This document shows positions 1-8,266 of a stretch of DNA of 64,000 bases, piece by piece. This DNA is from a bacterium (GTDB taxonomy: Bacteria; Sysuimicrobiota; Sysuimicrobiia; Sysuimicrobiales; Segetimicrobiaceae). The position numbers were made by a program, and so were the translations under genes. The stretch spans positions 56,173 through 120,172 of the forward strand of contig DATGFS010000031.1 in assembly GCA_035308905.1 (NCBI GenBank), written 5' to 3'. Positions within the stretch are counted from its first letter, which is position 1. The number at the start of each line of letters is the position of its first letter. Below the pieces are notes generated by a model, which was not told the DNA's origin, did not search any database, and worked only from the letters and a program-made list of their open reading frames with translations.

Positions 1-144
1 ATCCGCCTGCTGGAGCAGCGCGTAGGCTTCGAGGGTCGCGGGCCCCGTCGCATCGGCGCCGCTGCGCAGCAGCGGGTGCTCCAACATCAGGTCGCCGGTG
101 AAGCAGAGCGAAACGTGGTCGCCGTCCGGCACGCGGTGTGTCAC
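1..144 (-). CDS. CapA-family protein, N-terminal fragment cut by window edge
   Basis: Only the first 48 codons are visible; the gene runs off the left edge. The start is a GTG at 144-142 whose last bases overlap the TGA of the upstream gamma-glutamyltranspeptidase gene (GTGA overlap), indicating translational coupling. The N-terminus contains the motif FTGDLMLEHPLL, which matches the metal-binding GD(V/L)M opening of the CapA/PgsA calcineurin-like phosphoesterase family, associated with poly-gamma-glutamate synthesis or export. A second, complete CapA protein at 21503-22564 has the equivalent motif FVGDVMIRRPF. Pairing with a gamma-glutamyltranspeptidase suggests gamma-glutamyl polymer or peptide handling. 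The assignment rests on a short stretch, so it is moderately secure. Confidence 0.6.
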   Translation of the reverse strand, partial: MTHRVPDGDHVSLCFTGDLMLEHPLLRSGADATGPATLEAYALLQQAD

Positions 145-1751
145 TCCTCGCGCGGCCACCGGCCGATGCCGGCGCCGCCGCGCGGATCCGACGCGGCGGC
201 CGGACCGTTCGGCGTGAACTCGACCGCCTGATTGCAGCCCATATAGATCGTCGCTTCGATCTCGTATCCCCGGCGGCGAAGCGGCTCGGCGACCGTTTCC
301 GCAAGGGCCGGCTCCACGTAGATCTTCCGTCCGGCTTCGCTGTGGATCCGCGGCGCCGCGAGGGCCGCGGCGAGCGGCATCCGGAAGAGCACCATGTTGA
401 GCAGCGTCTGAAACACCGCGCTGATCAGCCGGCTTCCGCCGGAGGACCCGATCGCGATCCACGGCGCGCCGTCCCGGTAGACGATGGTCGGACAGCCGCC
501 GCCCATGCGCTTCCGGGGCGCGATCGAATTATGATAGCCGCGCAGCGGATTGAAGTGCCCCAGGAAATTGTTGTGGAGGAACCCGAGTCCCGGCGTCGCA
601 ACACCGGCGCCCGCGATCGAGCCGATCGAATGCGTGATGCTGACCACGTCGCCGTCGGTGTCGAGCGCCGACACGTGCGTCGTATGGCCGTCGGCCGGGA
701 TCCCGCCGGCGTGCCCCGTCTCCAGCGCGAAGTCGCGCCGGATGCCGCGAAGGCGCTCCTTCGACACGAGCCACCCCACCGGGACGCTGACGAAGGCTGG
801 GTCCGACAGGTACGGCATGCAGTCGGCGAAGGCCGCGCGGGTCGCCCAAGCCACCGCCTCCACGTAGTCGGGGCTGTTCCACTCGAGCCGGCCGAGATCC
901 ATCTCCTCCGCCAGGTTCAGCATCGTCACCAGCACCGCCCCGTGGGCGGGCGGCGGAGCGGAGTACAGGGTGAGACCACGGAAGGTGCCCTGCACCGGCT
1001 CGACAACCTGCACCTGGTACGTCTCGAGATCGTCGGCCGTCACGAATCCGCCCCGCGCGGCGAAATCGGCGGCCATCTCGCGGCCGACGGCGCCGCGATA
1101 GAATTCGTCCGGTCCGCCGCCGGCGACGCGCGCGAGCGTCCGGCCGTACTCCGGCTGCCGCATCGTCTCACCGGTACGCATCGGGCGTCCGCCTGGCAGA
1201 TACCGGTCCCGGGCCGCGGCGTCCGGGCCGAGCTTCCTGAAGACGTCCGGGTAGCCGGGCCGGTCGCCGCCCTCGAACGTGTAATAGGTCTCGAGATACG
1301 GATAGACCGGAAATCCGTCCGCGGCGATGCCGGCGGCCGGCTCGAGCAGCGCCGGCCACCGCAGGCGGCCGTCCCCCAGGCCCAGCAGCGCGTCCATCCC
1401 GCGCACGAACCCGGGCGTCATGATCGACTCGTAGCCCAGCTGGTTGCGGTCGTCCGCGATCAGATAGCGGCCCGCGCGCTCGCTGCGCCCCATGAACGCC
1501 TCTTCAAAGACGCCCGGCTCAGCCCGCGAGCCCACCGCGACGGAGGCGTTGAGAAATCGCGGCGCGGGCCAGCCACGACGCGCGACCATGATGTGCGCCA
1601 TGCCGCCGAGGCCGCAGCCAAGCGGATTGGTCACGCCCTGCACCGCGGCTGCGGCGACGGCCGCCTCGAGGGCGGTTCCGCCCTGAGCGAAGATCCCCTC
1701 ACCGGTCTCCGCGGCCGGCGGTTCCGGACAGGCGATCGCTCCTGCTCGCAT
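141..1751 (-). CDS. ggt: Gamma-glutamyltranspeptidase family protein
   Basis: Predicted 536-residue Ntn-hydrolase that cleaves or transfers gamma-glutamyl groups. The autoprocessing/nucleophile motif TTHVSALD is present with the presumptive catalytic Thr near residue 357, and the glycine-rich IAIGSSGGSR loop that follows in the small subunit is intact. The start chosen is ATG at 1751, preceded by AGGAGCG at good spacing and lying just after the permease stop at 1763; reading further upstream would only extend into the permease gene. No signal peptide is visible, so the enzyme is probably cytoplasmic and acts on imported substrates. It is the fourth gene of a minus-strand operon (binding protein, DppB, DppC, this gene, CapA protein). 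The exact substrate (glutathione-like, gamma-glutamyl peptide, polyglutamate) cannot be told. Confidence 0.88.
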   Translation of the reverse strand: MRAGAIACPEPPAAETGEGIFAQGGTALEAAVAAAAVQGVTNPLGCGLGGMAHIMVARRGWPAPRFLNASVAVGSRAEPGVFEEAFMGRSERAGRYLIADDRNQLGYESIMTPGFVRGMDALLGLGDGRLRWPALLEPAAGIAADGFPVYPYLETYYTFEGGDRPGYPDVFRKLGPDAAARDRYLPGGRPMRTGETMRQPEYGRTLARVAGGGPDEFYRGAVGREMAADFAARGGFVTADDLETYQVQVVEPVQGTFRGLTLYSAPPPAHGAVLVTMLNLAEEMDLGRLEWNSPDYVEAVAWATRAAFADCMPYLSDPAFVSVPVGWLVSKERLRGIRRDFALETGHAGGIPADGHTTHVSALDTDGDVVSITHSIGSIAGAGVATPGLGFLHNNFLGHFNPLRGYHNSIAPRKRMGGGCPTIVYRDGAPWIAIGSSGGSRLISAVFQTLLNMVLFRMPLAAALAAPRIHSEAGRKIYVEPALAETVAEPLRRRGYEIEATIYMGCNQAVEFTPNGPAAASDPRGGAGIGRWPREE

Positions 1752-1762
1752 CGGGTCCGCTC

Positions 1763-2656
1763 CTAGTCGAGCCTGAGGCTCGGATCGAGTATGTCCCGCA
1801 GTTGATCGCCGACGACGTTCACGCTCAGCAGCGTCGCGCCGAGGACGATGCCCGGCAGCACGCCGACCCACCAGTCGCTCTGCAGGTATCCCCGGGCGGT
1901 CTCGAGCATGCTGCCCCATTCGGGCGTCGGCGGCTGCGCGCCCAGCCCGAGAAAGCTCAACGACGCGCCCACCAGGATCGCGGCGCCGTATCCCAGCGTC
2001 GCCAGCACGAGCACGACGTGCCGGATATTGGGGAGCAGGTGCCGCCACATGATCCAGGCGCCGGATCCGCCCACGGCCCGCGACGCTTCGATATACAGGT
2101 TGCTCTTCGCGCCGAGCGTGGCGCTCCGGACGACGCGCCCGACCCCGGGGGTCTGGCCGATGCCGACCGCCACCATCGCGTGGGTCAATCCGGGGCCGAG
2201 CAGCGTCACCACGATCAGCGCGAGCAGAATGCCCGGGAACGCCATCAACACATCGACGGCGCGCATGACGACGTTGTCGTACGCGCCCGCATAGTAGGCC
2301 GCCGTCACGCCGATCAGCGTTCCGGCCGCGGTGCTGATCACCGTCGCGAGGACCGCGTAGCCGAGCGACGTGCGGGCGCCGTACACGACGCGGCTCGCGA
2401 TGTCGCGCCCGAACTCGTCGGTCCCGAGCGGATGCACCGGCGAGGGAGGCGCGAGCACCGCCTCGGGACCCATCTGGACGGGGTCATATCGAGCCACGAG
2501 TTCGGGGGCGATCGCCACCGCCGCGATCAAGCCGAGGAACAGAAACGCCGCGCGGCTCGCGCCGTTGGAACGCCGCACAAACTGGCCCCACCGCAGGGCG
2601 CCGCGGGAGCGCGGCCGCCGCGCGGCCGGGGCGGCTACGGCCATGTCGGGAACCAC
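1763..2656 (-). CDS. Peptide ABC transporter permease, DppC/OppC type (importer 1)
   Basis: A 297-residue inner-membrane permease of the dipeptide/oligopeptide/nickel importer family. It has the DppC-type N-terminal segment, a first membrane helix around residues 38-56, the HPLGTDEFGRD motif typical of DppC proteins, and a C-terminal block ending in LRDILDPSLR that closes the family. The cytoplasmic EAA coupling loop contains ASRAVGGSGAWIMWRHLLPN. The reading frame opens at GTG 2656; ATG 2644 is an alternative start. It follows the DppB gene by 22 bp and precedes the gamma-glutamyltranspeptidase by 11 bp, so co-transcription is almost certain. No ATPase gene is present in this operon inside the window. 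Confidence 0.92.
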   Translation of the reverse strand: MVPDMAVAAPAARRPRSRGALRWGQFVRRSNGASRAAFLFLGLIAAVAIAPELVARYDPVQMGPEAVLAPPSPVHPLGTDEFGRDIASRVVYGARTSLGYAVLATVISTAAGTLIGVTAAYYAGAYDNVVMRAVDVLMAFPGILLALIVVTLLGPGLTHAMVAVGIGQTPGVGRVVRSATLGAKSNLYIEASRAVGGSGAWIMWRHLLPNIRHVVLVLATLGYGAAILVGASLSFLGLGAQPPTPEWGSMLETARGYLQSDWWVGVLPGIVLGATLLSVNVVGDQLRDILDPSLRLD

Positions 2657-2678
2657 CCGCGCGGCGTCGCCCCGGCCG

Positions 2679-3602
2679 TCACGAATACCGGATGCGCGGA
2701 TCGAGCCACGCGTACATGATGTCTGTGACGAGATTCACGAGCGTGTAGATCACCGCGATCAGCAGCACCACCCCCTGCACGACCGGAAAATCCCGCTGCA
2801 GAATCCCGTCGACCACGAGGCGCCCGATGCCGTCGCGCGCGAACACGGTCTCGGTGACGATCGCGCCGCTGAGGAGCGTCCCGAACTGCACCGATCCCAG
2901 CGTGACGGTCGGCAGCAGCGCGTTGCGGAGGGCGTGGCGGACGACGACGACCCGCTCCCTCAGGCCCTTCGCACGCGCCACGCCGACGTAATCCTTCCGC
3001 AGCACTTCGAGCATCGAGCTGCGGAGCAGCCGCGCGAGCGCCCCCGCCGGATACCATCCGAGCGTCAGCGCGGGAAGGACCAGCGCCCGCCACCCGGCCT
3101 GCCCGCTCGTCGGGAACCAGCCGAGCTGGACCGCGAACACCACGATCAACAGGATGCCCGTCCAGAACGACGGCAGCGAGATGCCGACGACGGCGAACGC
3201 GGTGACGGCCGTGTCGATCCACCCGCCCCGGCGGACGGAGGCCAGCACGCCTGCGGGCACGCCGACGAGCAAGCCAAAGGCCATGGCCGCGAGCGCGAGC
3301 GACAGGGTCGACGGAAGCGCGGCGCGGAGGTCATCCAGAATCGGCCGGCCCGAGCGCAGGGAGCGGCCCAGGTTGCCCACGGCGAACCGCCGCGCGTCGT
3401 CCGCGAGCTGCCGGTAGAGCGGCCGGTCGAGACCGAGACTGTGCCGGATCATCTGCAGCTGGGCCGCCGACACCGGCGCGTCCCCCACCATGAGCTGCGC
3501 CGGGTCGCCGGGCACGAGATGGATCATCAGCGACACCAGCACGAGCACGCCGGCGACGACGATCGCGCTGTGCAGCAGGCGGTAGCCGATGAACGACCCC
3601 AT
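2679..3602 (-). CDS. Peptide ABC transporter permease, DppB/OppB type (importer 1)
   Basis: A 307-residue permease with the characteristic DppB layout: N-terminal membrane helix in residues 5-28, a periplasmic segment containing HLVPGDPAQ and SLGLDRPL, then five further hydrophobic segments and the C-terminal YAWLDPRIRYS motif. The EAA loop is ARAKGLRERVVVVRHALRNA, the contact surface for the ATPase. The start ATG at 3602 is 44 bp downstream of the binding-protein stop. It forms the heterodimeric pore with the DppC protein at 1763-2656. Confidence 0.93.
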   Translation of the reverse strand: MGSFIGYRLLHSAIVVAGVLVLVSLMIHLVPGDPAQLMVGDAPVSAAQLQMIRHSLGLDRPLYRQLADDARRFAVGNLGRSLRSGRPILDDLRAALPSTLSLALAAMAFGLLVGVPAGVLASVRRGGWIDTAVTAFAVVGISLPSFWTGILLIVVFAVQLGWFPTSGQAGWRALVLPALTLGWYPAGALARLLRSSMLEVLRKDYVGVARAKGLRERVVVVRHALRNALLPTVTLGSVQFGTLLSGAIVTETVFARDGIGRLVVDGILQRDFPVVQGVVLLIAVIYTLVNLVTDIMYAWLDPRIRYS

Positions 3603-3646
3603 GCGGGCCGGCTAGGCGGGCCGCGCGCGGGCCGCGGGCGCCGGGC

Positions 3647-5242
3647 TCACGGCGCGAGCGACGTGTCGTAGAGAAACGGGAAGAACCCGGTCGCGTCGAA
3701 GCGCAGGCCCTGGACCTTGGCGGATTCGAGCGACACGTTGTCCCGCGTGGTGATGGGCAGCATATAGGCCTTGTCCATCGCGTAGCGCGCGGCTTCCGCG
3801 TAGATCAGCTTGCGCTTCGCGATGTTGACCTCGGTCGCGCCCTCGTCGAACAGCCGGTCCAGCGCCGGGTCCTTGGTGAACGAGAAGTTGAAGCCGCCGC
3901 CCCCGACGTTGCGCGAGTGCAGGAACGCGGACAGCACGTCGGGATCCGTGCGCGCGCCCGGCAGCGGCGAGAGATTGGACTGGCCCTTGCGCTGATTCTC
4001 GTTCACCGTCAGCGCGTCGTAGATGCCGATCTTGACGTCCATCCCGATGCTCCGGAGCTCGGACTGCACGAGCTCCGGGATGCCGTGTTCCCAGGCGTTG
4101 AACACGATCACGAGCCGCTGGCCGGCCTTGGTCCGGACACCGTCCGGACCGGCCTTCCAGCCCGCCGCGTCGAGCAGCTCTTTGGCCTTCGCGGGATCGT
4201 AATGATAGATCTCGGAGCCCTTGTCGTACCCCCATGTCACCGGGCTCAGCAGCGTGTAGGCGGGGCGGTACGCGCCGTACGACTGGAACGACCCGTAGAC
4301 TACCCGCGCGATGAGGTCGCGGTTGATGCCCCACTCCATCGCCTGCCGGACCGCGAGGTCGTCCGTCGGCGCCTTTGTCACGTTGATCGCCCAATTGTAC
4401 GGCGATCCGGGCGCGAGGCCGACGATCGGGCGGAACCGCGAATCGTGCGCCAGCCGCTGGAAGTCCTGCGGCGACACCGCGGTGGTCACCTGCAGCTCGC
4501 CGCTCTGCAGCGCGCCCACGCGGGTCGAGGGCTCCGGGATGATGCGGAAGGTCACGCGGTCGAGGTAGGCGGGCCCTTGATGCGTGAACAACGACGGCGC
4601 CCAATTGTAGCCGGGGTTGCGCTCCAGCGTCACGTGATCGTTGGGCGCCCACTCGACGAACCGGAACGGTCCGGTCCCGACCGGATTGCGGCCGAAGTCC
4701 TGATCGCCGACCTTGCGGACCCCGGCCGGCGAGACCATCCGGTAGAAGAGGCTCGCCGCGTCGAGAAACGGCGCCCACGGCGACTTCAGGTGGATCCGCA
4801 CCGTCGTCGGGTTCACGACGTCGGCCGACTCGTAGAAGCCGACGGCGCAGCCGCCGCAGCGGGCGCCGAGCGCCGGATTGTGCGTACGGTCGAAGTTGAA
4901 CTTGACCGCGGCCGCGTCGAACGGCGTACCGTCGTGGAACCGGACGCCCGGGCGCAGCCGGAAGGTGTAGGTCTTGCCGTCCGGTGAGACCGTCCACGAC
5001 GCCGCCAGCCACGGCTTGATGGTATTGTCCTTCGGATCGCGCACGACGAGCGGATCGAAGATCTGGAAGAACACGATCTGAGCCGGCCGCAGCCCGGACA
5101 GATTCGGATCGAGCCGGTCCGGACTTCCGTCGAGCGAGTAGACGAGCGAGCCGCCCCGCTGCGGCGCCGCCGCTGTGAAGCCGAGCTGAGGAAGACCCAA
5201 GACCGCCACCAGGACGAGCAGAAGCAAAAGTCGCCGCATCAT
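3647..5242 (-). CDS. Peptide ABC transporter substrate-binding protein, family 5 (importer 1)
   Basis: A 531-residue extracytoplasmic solute-binding protein family 5 (DppA/OppA) member. The N-terminus (MMRRLLLLLVLVAVLGL) is a Sec signal peptide and lacks a lipobox cysteine, so the mature protein is probably free in a periplasm. The family hallmarks are visible: a GGSLVYSLDG entry strand, the TFRLRPGVRFHDGTPFDA block, NPVGTGPFRFVEW and VRQAMEWGINRD. ATG 5242 and ATG 5239 are both possible starts behind AAGGGGGAG. It is the first gene of the operon and shares a divergent control region with the RraA-like gene. The ligand is predicted to be a small peptide or gamma-glutamyl compound from context only. 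Confidence 0.92.
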   Translation of the reverse strand: MMRRLLLLLVLVAVLGLPQLGFTAAAPQRGGSLVYSLDGSPDRLDPNLSGLRPAQIVFFQIFDPLVVRDPKDNTIKPWLAASWTVSPDGKTYTFRLRPGVRFHDGTPFDAAAVKFNFDRTHNPALGARCGGCAVGFYESADVVNPTTVRIHLKSPWAPFLDAASLFYRMVSPAGVRKVGDQDFGRNPVGTGPFRFVEWAPNDHVTLERNPGYNWAPSLFTHQGPAYLDRVTFRIIPEPSTRVGALQSGELQVTTAVSPQDFQRLAHDSRFRPIVGLAPGSPYNWAINVTKAPTDDLAVRQAMEWGINRDLIARVVYGSFQSYGAYRPAYTLLSPVTWGYDKGSEIYHYDPAKAKELLDAAGWKAGPDGVRTKAGQRLVIVFNAWEHGIPELVQSELRSIGMDVKIGIYDALTVNENQRKGQSNLSPLPGARTDPDVLSAFLHSRNVGGGGFNFSFTKDPALDRLFDEGATEVNIAKRKLIYAEAARYAMDKAYMLPITTRDNVSLESAKVQGLRFDATGFFPFLYDTSLAP

Positions 5243-5345
5243 CTCCCCCTTGTGTCCCCCTGTCTGATCGTGCCGACCGTCCTACCTACCGTTCCTCGTT
5301 GGCGTAGCCGTGGTGCGAGGTTTTCCAGGACTCCCATCGGGTCAG

Positions 5346-5376
5346 ATTGTATCTCAAATCTCACAGTCCTGATATT
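5346..5376. promoter_or_regulatory. Possible divergent promoter between importer 1 and RraA-like gene
   Basis: On the minus strand a TACAAT element (plus-strand ATTGTA, 5346-5351) could serve as a -10 for the importer 1 operon. On the plus strand TTGTAT (5347-5352) and GATATT (5371-5376) could be a weak -35/-10 pair with an 18 bp spacer, placing transcription start only about 15 bp before the RraA-like ATG. An interrupted inverted repeat AGATT-N8-AATCT covers the same bases and might be an operator. None of these elements is strong, so this is tentative. Confidence 0.25.
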
Positions 5377-5397
5377 CGCGCCGCGCCGGAGGCTCAC

Positions 5398-6102
5398 ATG
5401 GCGGTAGAACAGCTTGGTTTTCGAGGATTTCAGACGATCCGTCGTCCGTCGCCGGAACTGATCGGCCGGCTCGCGCGGTTCGCCCCGCCGGACCTCTCCG
5501 ACGTCATGAATGGATCCTATACGGTCCATCCGGGCATCCACCCCATCTACCCGGTCACGCGCCGAATCGCCGGACCGGCCGTGACCGTGGCCGTGCCCCG
5601 CGGGGCCTTCAACGTCATCAAGTTCGGCATGCAGCAGACGCAACCCGGCGACGTCATGGTGGTCAACGCGTGGGGGATCGACGCCTTCGCCGTGTGGGGC
5701 GGCAACGTCAGCAAAGGGATGCAGCGCCGCGGGATCGCCGGCGTCGTGATCGACGGCGCGGCGCGCGATCCGGAAGAGGCCGAGGCCGTCGATTTCCCCG
5801 TGTTCGCGCGACATCAGGCGACGGCAACGCCCCCGCTCGACGGGCCGGGAGAAGTGAATGTACCGGTCGCGTGCGGCGGCGTGGTGGTCCATCCCGGAGA
5901 CATCGTCGTCGCGGACACCAACGGCATCGTCGTCATCCCGCCGGCCGCGGCGGACTGGGTGCTGCGGCAGGCCGAAGGCTTGAAGGAGCGCCACGCCCGC
6001 GTCCAGCCGGTGCTCGAGCGCGGCGAGGTCACCGCCATCGACGGCATCGTCGACTCGCTGCGGAAACAGGGCTTCGCCATTGACGGTGAGGCACCGGGCT
6101 AA
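5398..6102 (+). CDS. RraA / HMG-aldolase family protein
   Basis: A 234-residue protein of the RraA-like superfamily, which includes 4-hydroxy-4-methyl-2-oxoglutarate/oxaloacetate aldolases, oxaloacetate decarboxylases and the RNase E regulator RraA. The key block GGNVSKGMQRRGIAGVVIDG followed by AARD (conserved Arg-Asp binding divalent metal and the keto acid) is intact, as is the opening PPDLSDVMNG. The start is ATG 5398 with GGAGG eight bases upstream; an upstream in-frame TTG lacks such a site. The gene is isolated on the plus strand between minus-strand catabolic operons, which favours a metabolic aldolase/decarboxylase role over RNase regulation. Confidence 0.85.
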   Translation: MAVEQLGFRGFQTIRRPSPELIGRLARFAPPDLSDVMNGSYTVHPGIHPIYPVTRRIAGPAVTVAVPRGAFNVIKFGMQQTQPGDVMVVNAWGIDAFAVWGGNVSKGMQRRGIAGVVIDGAARDPEEAEAVDFPVFARHQATATPPLDGPGEVNVPVACGGVVVHPGDIVVADTNGIVVIPPAAADWVLRQAEGLKERHARVQPVLERGEVTAIDGIVDSLRKQGFAIDGEAPG

Positions 6103-6125
6103 CCGAGCCGCACCGGCGCTCGCCG

Positions 6126-7091
6126 CTACCGGCGCGGATACAGCGCGAAGACGATGTCGCCGGGATTCACAGAGACAAATCTGCGGACCGCGGCAACCAA
6201 CCCTGCGTAGGGAGCGCGCATCTCCGCCACCTGCTCGCCGTGAAGGTTCGTGATCGACGCCAGAACGCTTCCCGCTTCCACGTAGTCACCCAACCGGACG
6301 TTGAGCCGCAGCATCCCGCCCACCGGGGCGTGGACGAGTCCCCGGCCGAGCGCCTCGATATTCGGGCTGGGCGTCGCTTCGCCGTCCATGATGCCGAGGT
6401 GCCGCAGGAGACGGGTGAGGTGCTCGACGTAAGCGCTGCGGTTCTCCGGAGTGGACATTCCCTGGCCGCCGATCTCCGCCTCGAGCACCGGAATGCCGCG
6501 CGCAGCGGCCGCCAGGCCGAGAACGCCCGCCGGCCAGTCTCCTCTGCGAATGCGCGTGAAACCGGCCGCCCCCGCCGCCTCCCAACTCCGCCCGGACACG
6601 GCGTCGTCGCCGCCCGGCACCTCCACGTGCGGCACGACCATCCCGGTCGCGTACCAGCTGTGCAACGTGAAGACGAGATCCGCACCGGCCAGGATGTCGC
6701 TGACAAGACGGTAGGCCAGCCGTTCCGACGGCGTCCCATCGGATCTACCCGGAAAGGTTCGATTGAGGTCGAGATCGTCCAGCGGGCTGCGCCGTTGGTG
6801 GGCCGCAAACGCGGGCGGGTTGGCGACGGGCACCAGCACGACCGAACCGCGGAGCGCGGCCGGGTCGGTCTGCCGGGCAAAGTCCAGCAGCGCCAGCATG
6901 CCGTCGGGCTCGTCGCCGTGCACGCCGGCGATGGCCACGAGACGAGGGGTCGGGCGCGATCCGACGATGACCTCCACCGGGACCGTGAGCCACGACCCGC
7001 CGGCCAGCGGCGCCACCGCCAGGTCGAACGAATGACGGGACGCCGGCGGCAAACTCGCGACGTCGATCCACTCGGCCAGGCGCGTCGTCAT
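6126..7091 (-). CDS. Succinylglutamate desuccinylase/aspartoacylase family deacylase
   Basis: A 321-residue zinc carboxypeptidase-like (M14-type AspA/AstE) deacylase. The zinc ligands and catalytic residues are all recognisable: GVHGDEPDG (His and Glu), the DLDLNRTFPG arginine motif, FTLHSWYATG (His), and VLEAEIGGQG carrying the catalytic Glu. The C-terminal 90 residues form the beta-barrel domain common to the family (GGMLRLNVRLGDYVEAGSVLA). The predicted reaction is hydrolysis of an N-acyl amino acid. It is the last gene of the importer 2 operon, 88 bp after the ketopantoate-reductase-like gene, and converges with the RraA-like gene. No strong ribosome-binding site is visible before ATG 7091. 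Confidence 0.88.
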   Translation of the reverse strand: MTTRLAEWIDVASLPPASRHSFDLAVAPLAGGSWLTVPVEVIVGSRPTPRLVAIAGVHGDEPDGMLALLDFARQTDPAALRGSVVLVPVANPPAFAAHQRRSPLDDLDLNRTFPGRSDGTPSERLAYRLVSDILAGADLVFTLHSWYATGMVVPHVEVPGGDDAVSGRSWEAAGAAGFTRIRRGDWPAGVLGLAAAARGIPVLEAEIGGQGMSTPENRSAYVEHLTRLLRHLGIMDGEATPSPNIEALGRGLVHAPVGGMLRLNVRLGDYVEAGSVLASITNLHGEQVAEMRAPYAGLVAAVRRFVSVNPGDIVFALYPRR

Positions 7092-7179
7092 CAGCCGCGG
7101 CCGAACCCGGGAGGCCTGCCGACCTCTTGCAGTGCCCGGCTAAACGGTGCGGGGACGGCCTGGGCGCCGCCCCCGCGGC

Positions 7180-8259
7180 TCATGGAAGCGCGACACCTAT
7201 CTCCTGGGCGTACGCATTCCCTTCGTCGATGTTGTGCCAGCCCATCTTCCGCGTGCCCGCCTCCAGCTCGTTGATCATCTGGATGACTTTGCGGTTGAGC
7301 GGGACCTCCACCCCGTAGCGGTCCGCGACGCACGTCACCAGGAGGTGGTCCGCCTCGCTCTTGCGCCTGCGGTAGGCGATGTCCCAGTGAATGCCGCTCG
7401 CCTTTTTTACGTACTGGTAGCCGCCGGGCGGGGTCGTCAATTTGTGGCCGGAGAGGTGCTGGACGAGCCGGTCGTAGGCCGCGAACAGCCGCGCGGTTCC
7501 CTCGGGCGTCGTCGGACGGTAGAGCTCCGGATGGAACCACTCGTCTTCGTGCAGCCGGATGCCCGCGGCGTCCGAGACCTTCATCGCCTCGCGCACGGCC
7601 GCGCCCGCGAGCCGCTGCACGCGGCGGTCGGCCAGCACCGCCTTCTCGTCGATGAGCGCGGTCGGGACGATCTGCGAATTGTAGACCTGCTTGGTCCACA
7701 CGCGCCCCACGATGTCGGTCAGCAGCTCGCACTTGTTGGGACCGATGCCGAGGAGACGCGCCGCCTCGCGCACCCTCGGCGTGATGCGCCCGTCGAGCTC
7801 GCCCACGTACACCACGCCGGCGTGGACCGCTTCGAGCAATCCGGGGTCGAGGTACGCGCCGCCGTAGTCCGGCAGGGCACCCATGGTGCGCTCGCGCCCG
7901 ACGGCCTCGGCGATCAGATCTTCGTTCATGCCGTTCTGCAGCGACACGACGCACCCGCCCGGCGCGAGACGCTCCACGATCCCGCGCACGGCGTCCCGAG
8001 TCGCCTGCGACTTGCACGCGAGAAACACCAGCCCGTCGAGCGGCTCGTCGAGCTCGGCCGGCGTCGCGGCGCGCTGCGGTCCCACGGCCATCGGCCCGTA
8101 GAAGCCGTTGACGCTGATGCCGCGCTCCCGGATCGCGCGGACGTGGTCCGCGTTTTGATCGACGAACAGCACCGGCTCCCCGGCGCGGGCCATGTAGAAC
8201 CCCGCCAACCCGCCGATGGCGCCGCACCCTACGATCGTGATCTTGGCCATGACCTCCAT
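7180..8259 (-). CDS. Ketopantoate reductase (ApbA/PanE) family oxidoreductase
   Basis: A 359-residue NAD(P)-dependent reductase. The N-terminal Rossmann motif VGCGAIGGLAGF is intact; the C-terminal helical domain carries the catalytic-lysine region VWTKQVYNSQI and HWDIAYRRRKSE, equivalent to the substrate-binding serine/glutamate segment of PanE. The protein is longer than typical PanE (about 300 residues). ATG 8259 and in-frame ATG 8250 are both possible; an AAGGAGG that overlaps the stop codon of the preceding binding-protein gene serves either. Context in a transporter operon next to an N-acyl amino acid deacylase suggests a 2-keto acid reductase in catabolism rather than pantothenate synthesis; this is inference. 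Confidence 0.83.
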   Translation of the reverse strand: MEVMAKITIVGCGAIGGLAGFYMARAGEPVLFVDQNADHVRAIRERGISVNGFYGPMAVGPQRAATPAELDEPLDGLVFLACKSQATRDAVRGIVERLAPGGCVVSLQNGMNEDLIAEAVGRERTMGALPDYGGAYLDPGLLEAVHAGVVYVGELDGRITPRVREAARLLGIGPNKCELLTDIVGRVWTKQVYNSQIVPTALIDEKAVLADRRVQRLAGAAVREAMKVSDAAGIRLHEDEWFHPELYRPTTPEGTARLFAAYDRLVQHLSGHKLTTPPGGYQYVKKASGIHWDIAYRRRKSEADHLLVTCVADRYGVEVPLNRKVIQMINELEAGTRKMGWHNIDEGNAYAQEIGVALP

Positions 8260-8266
8260 GACCTCC

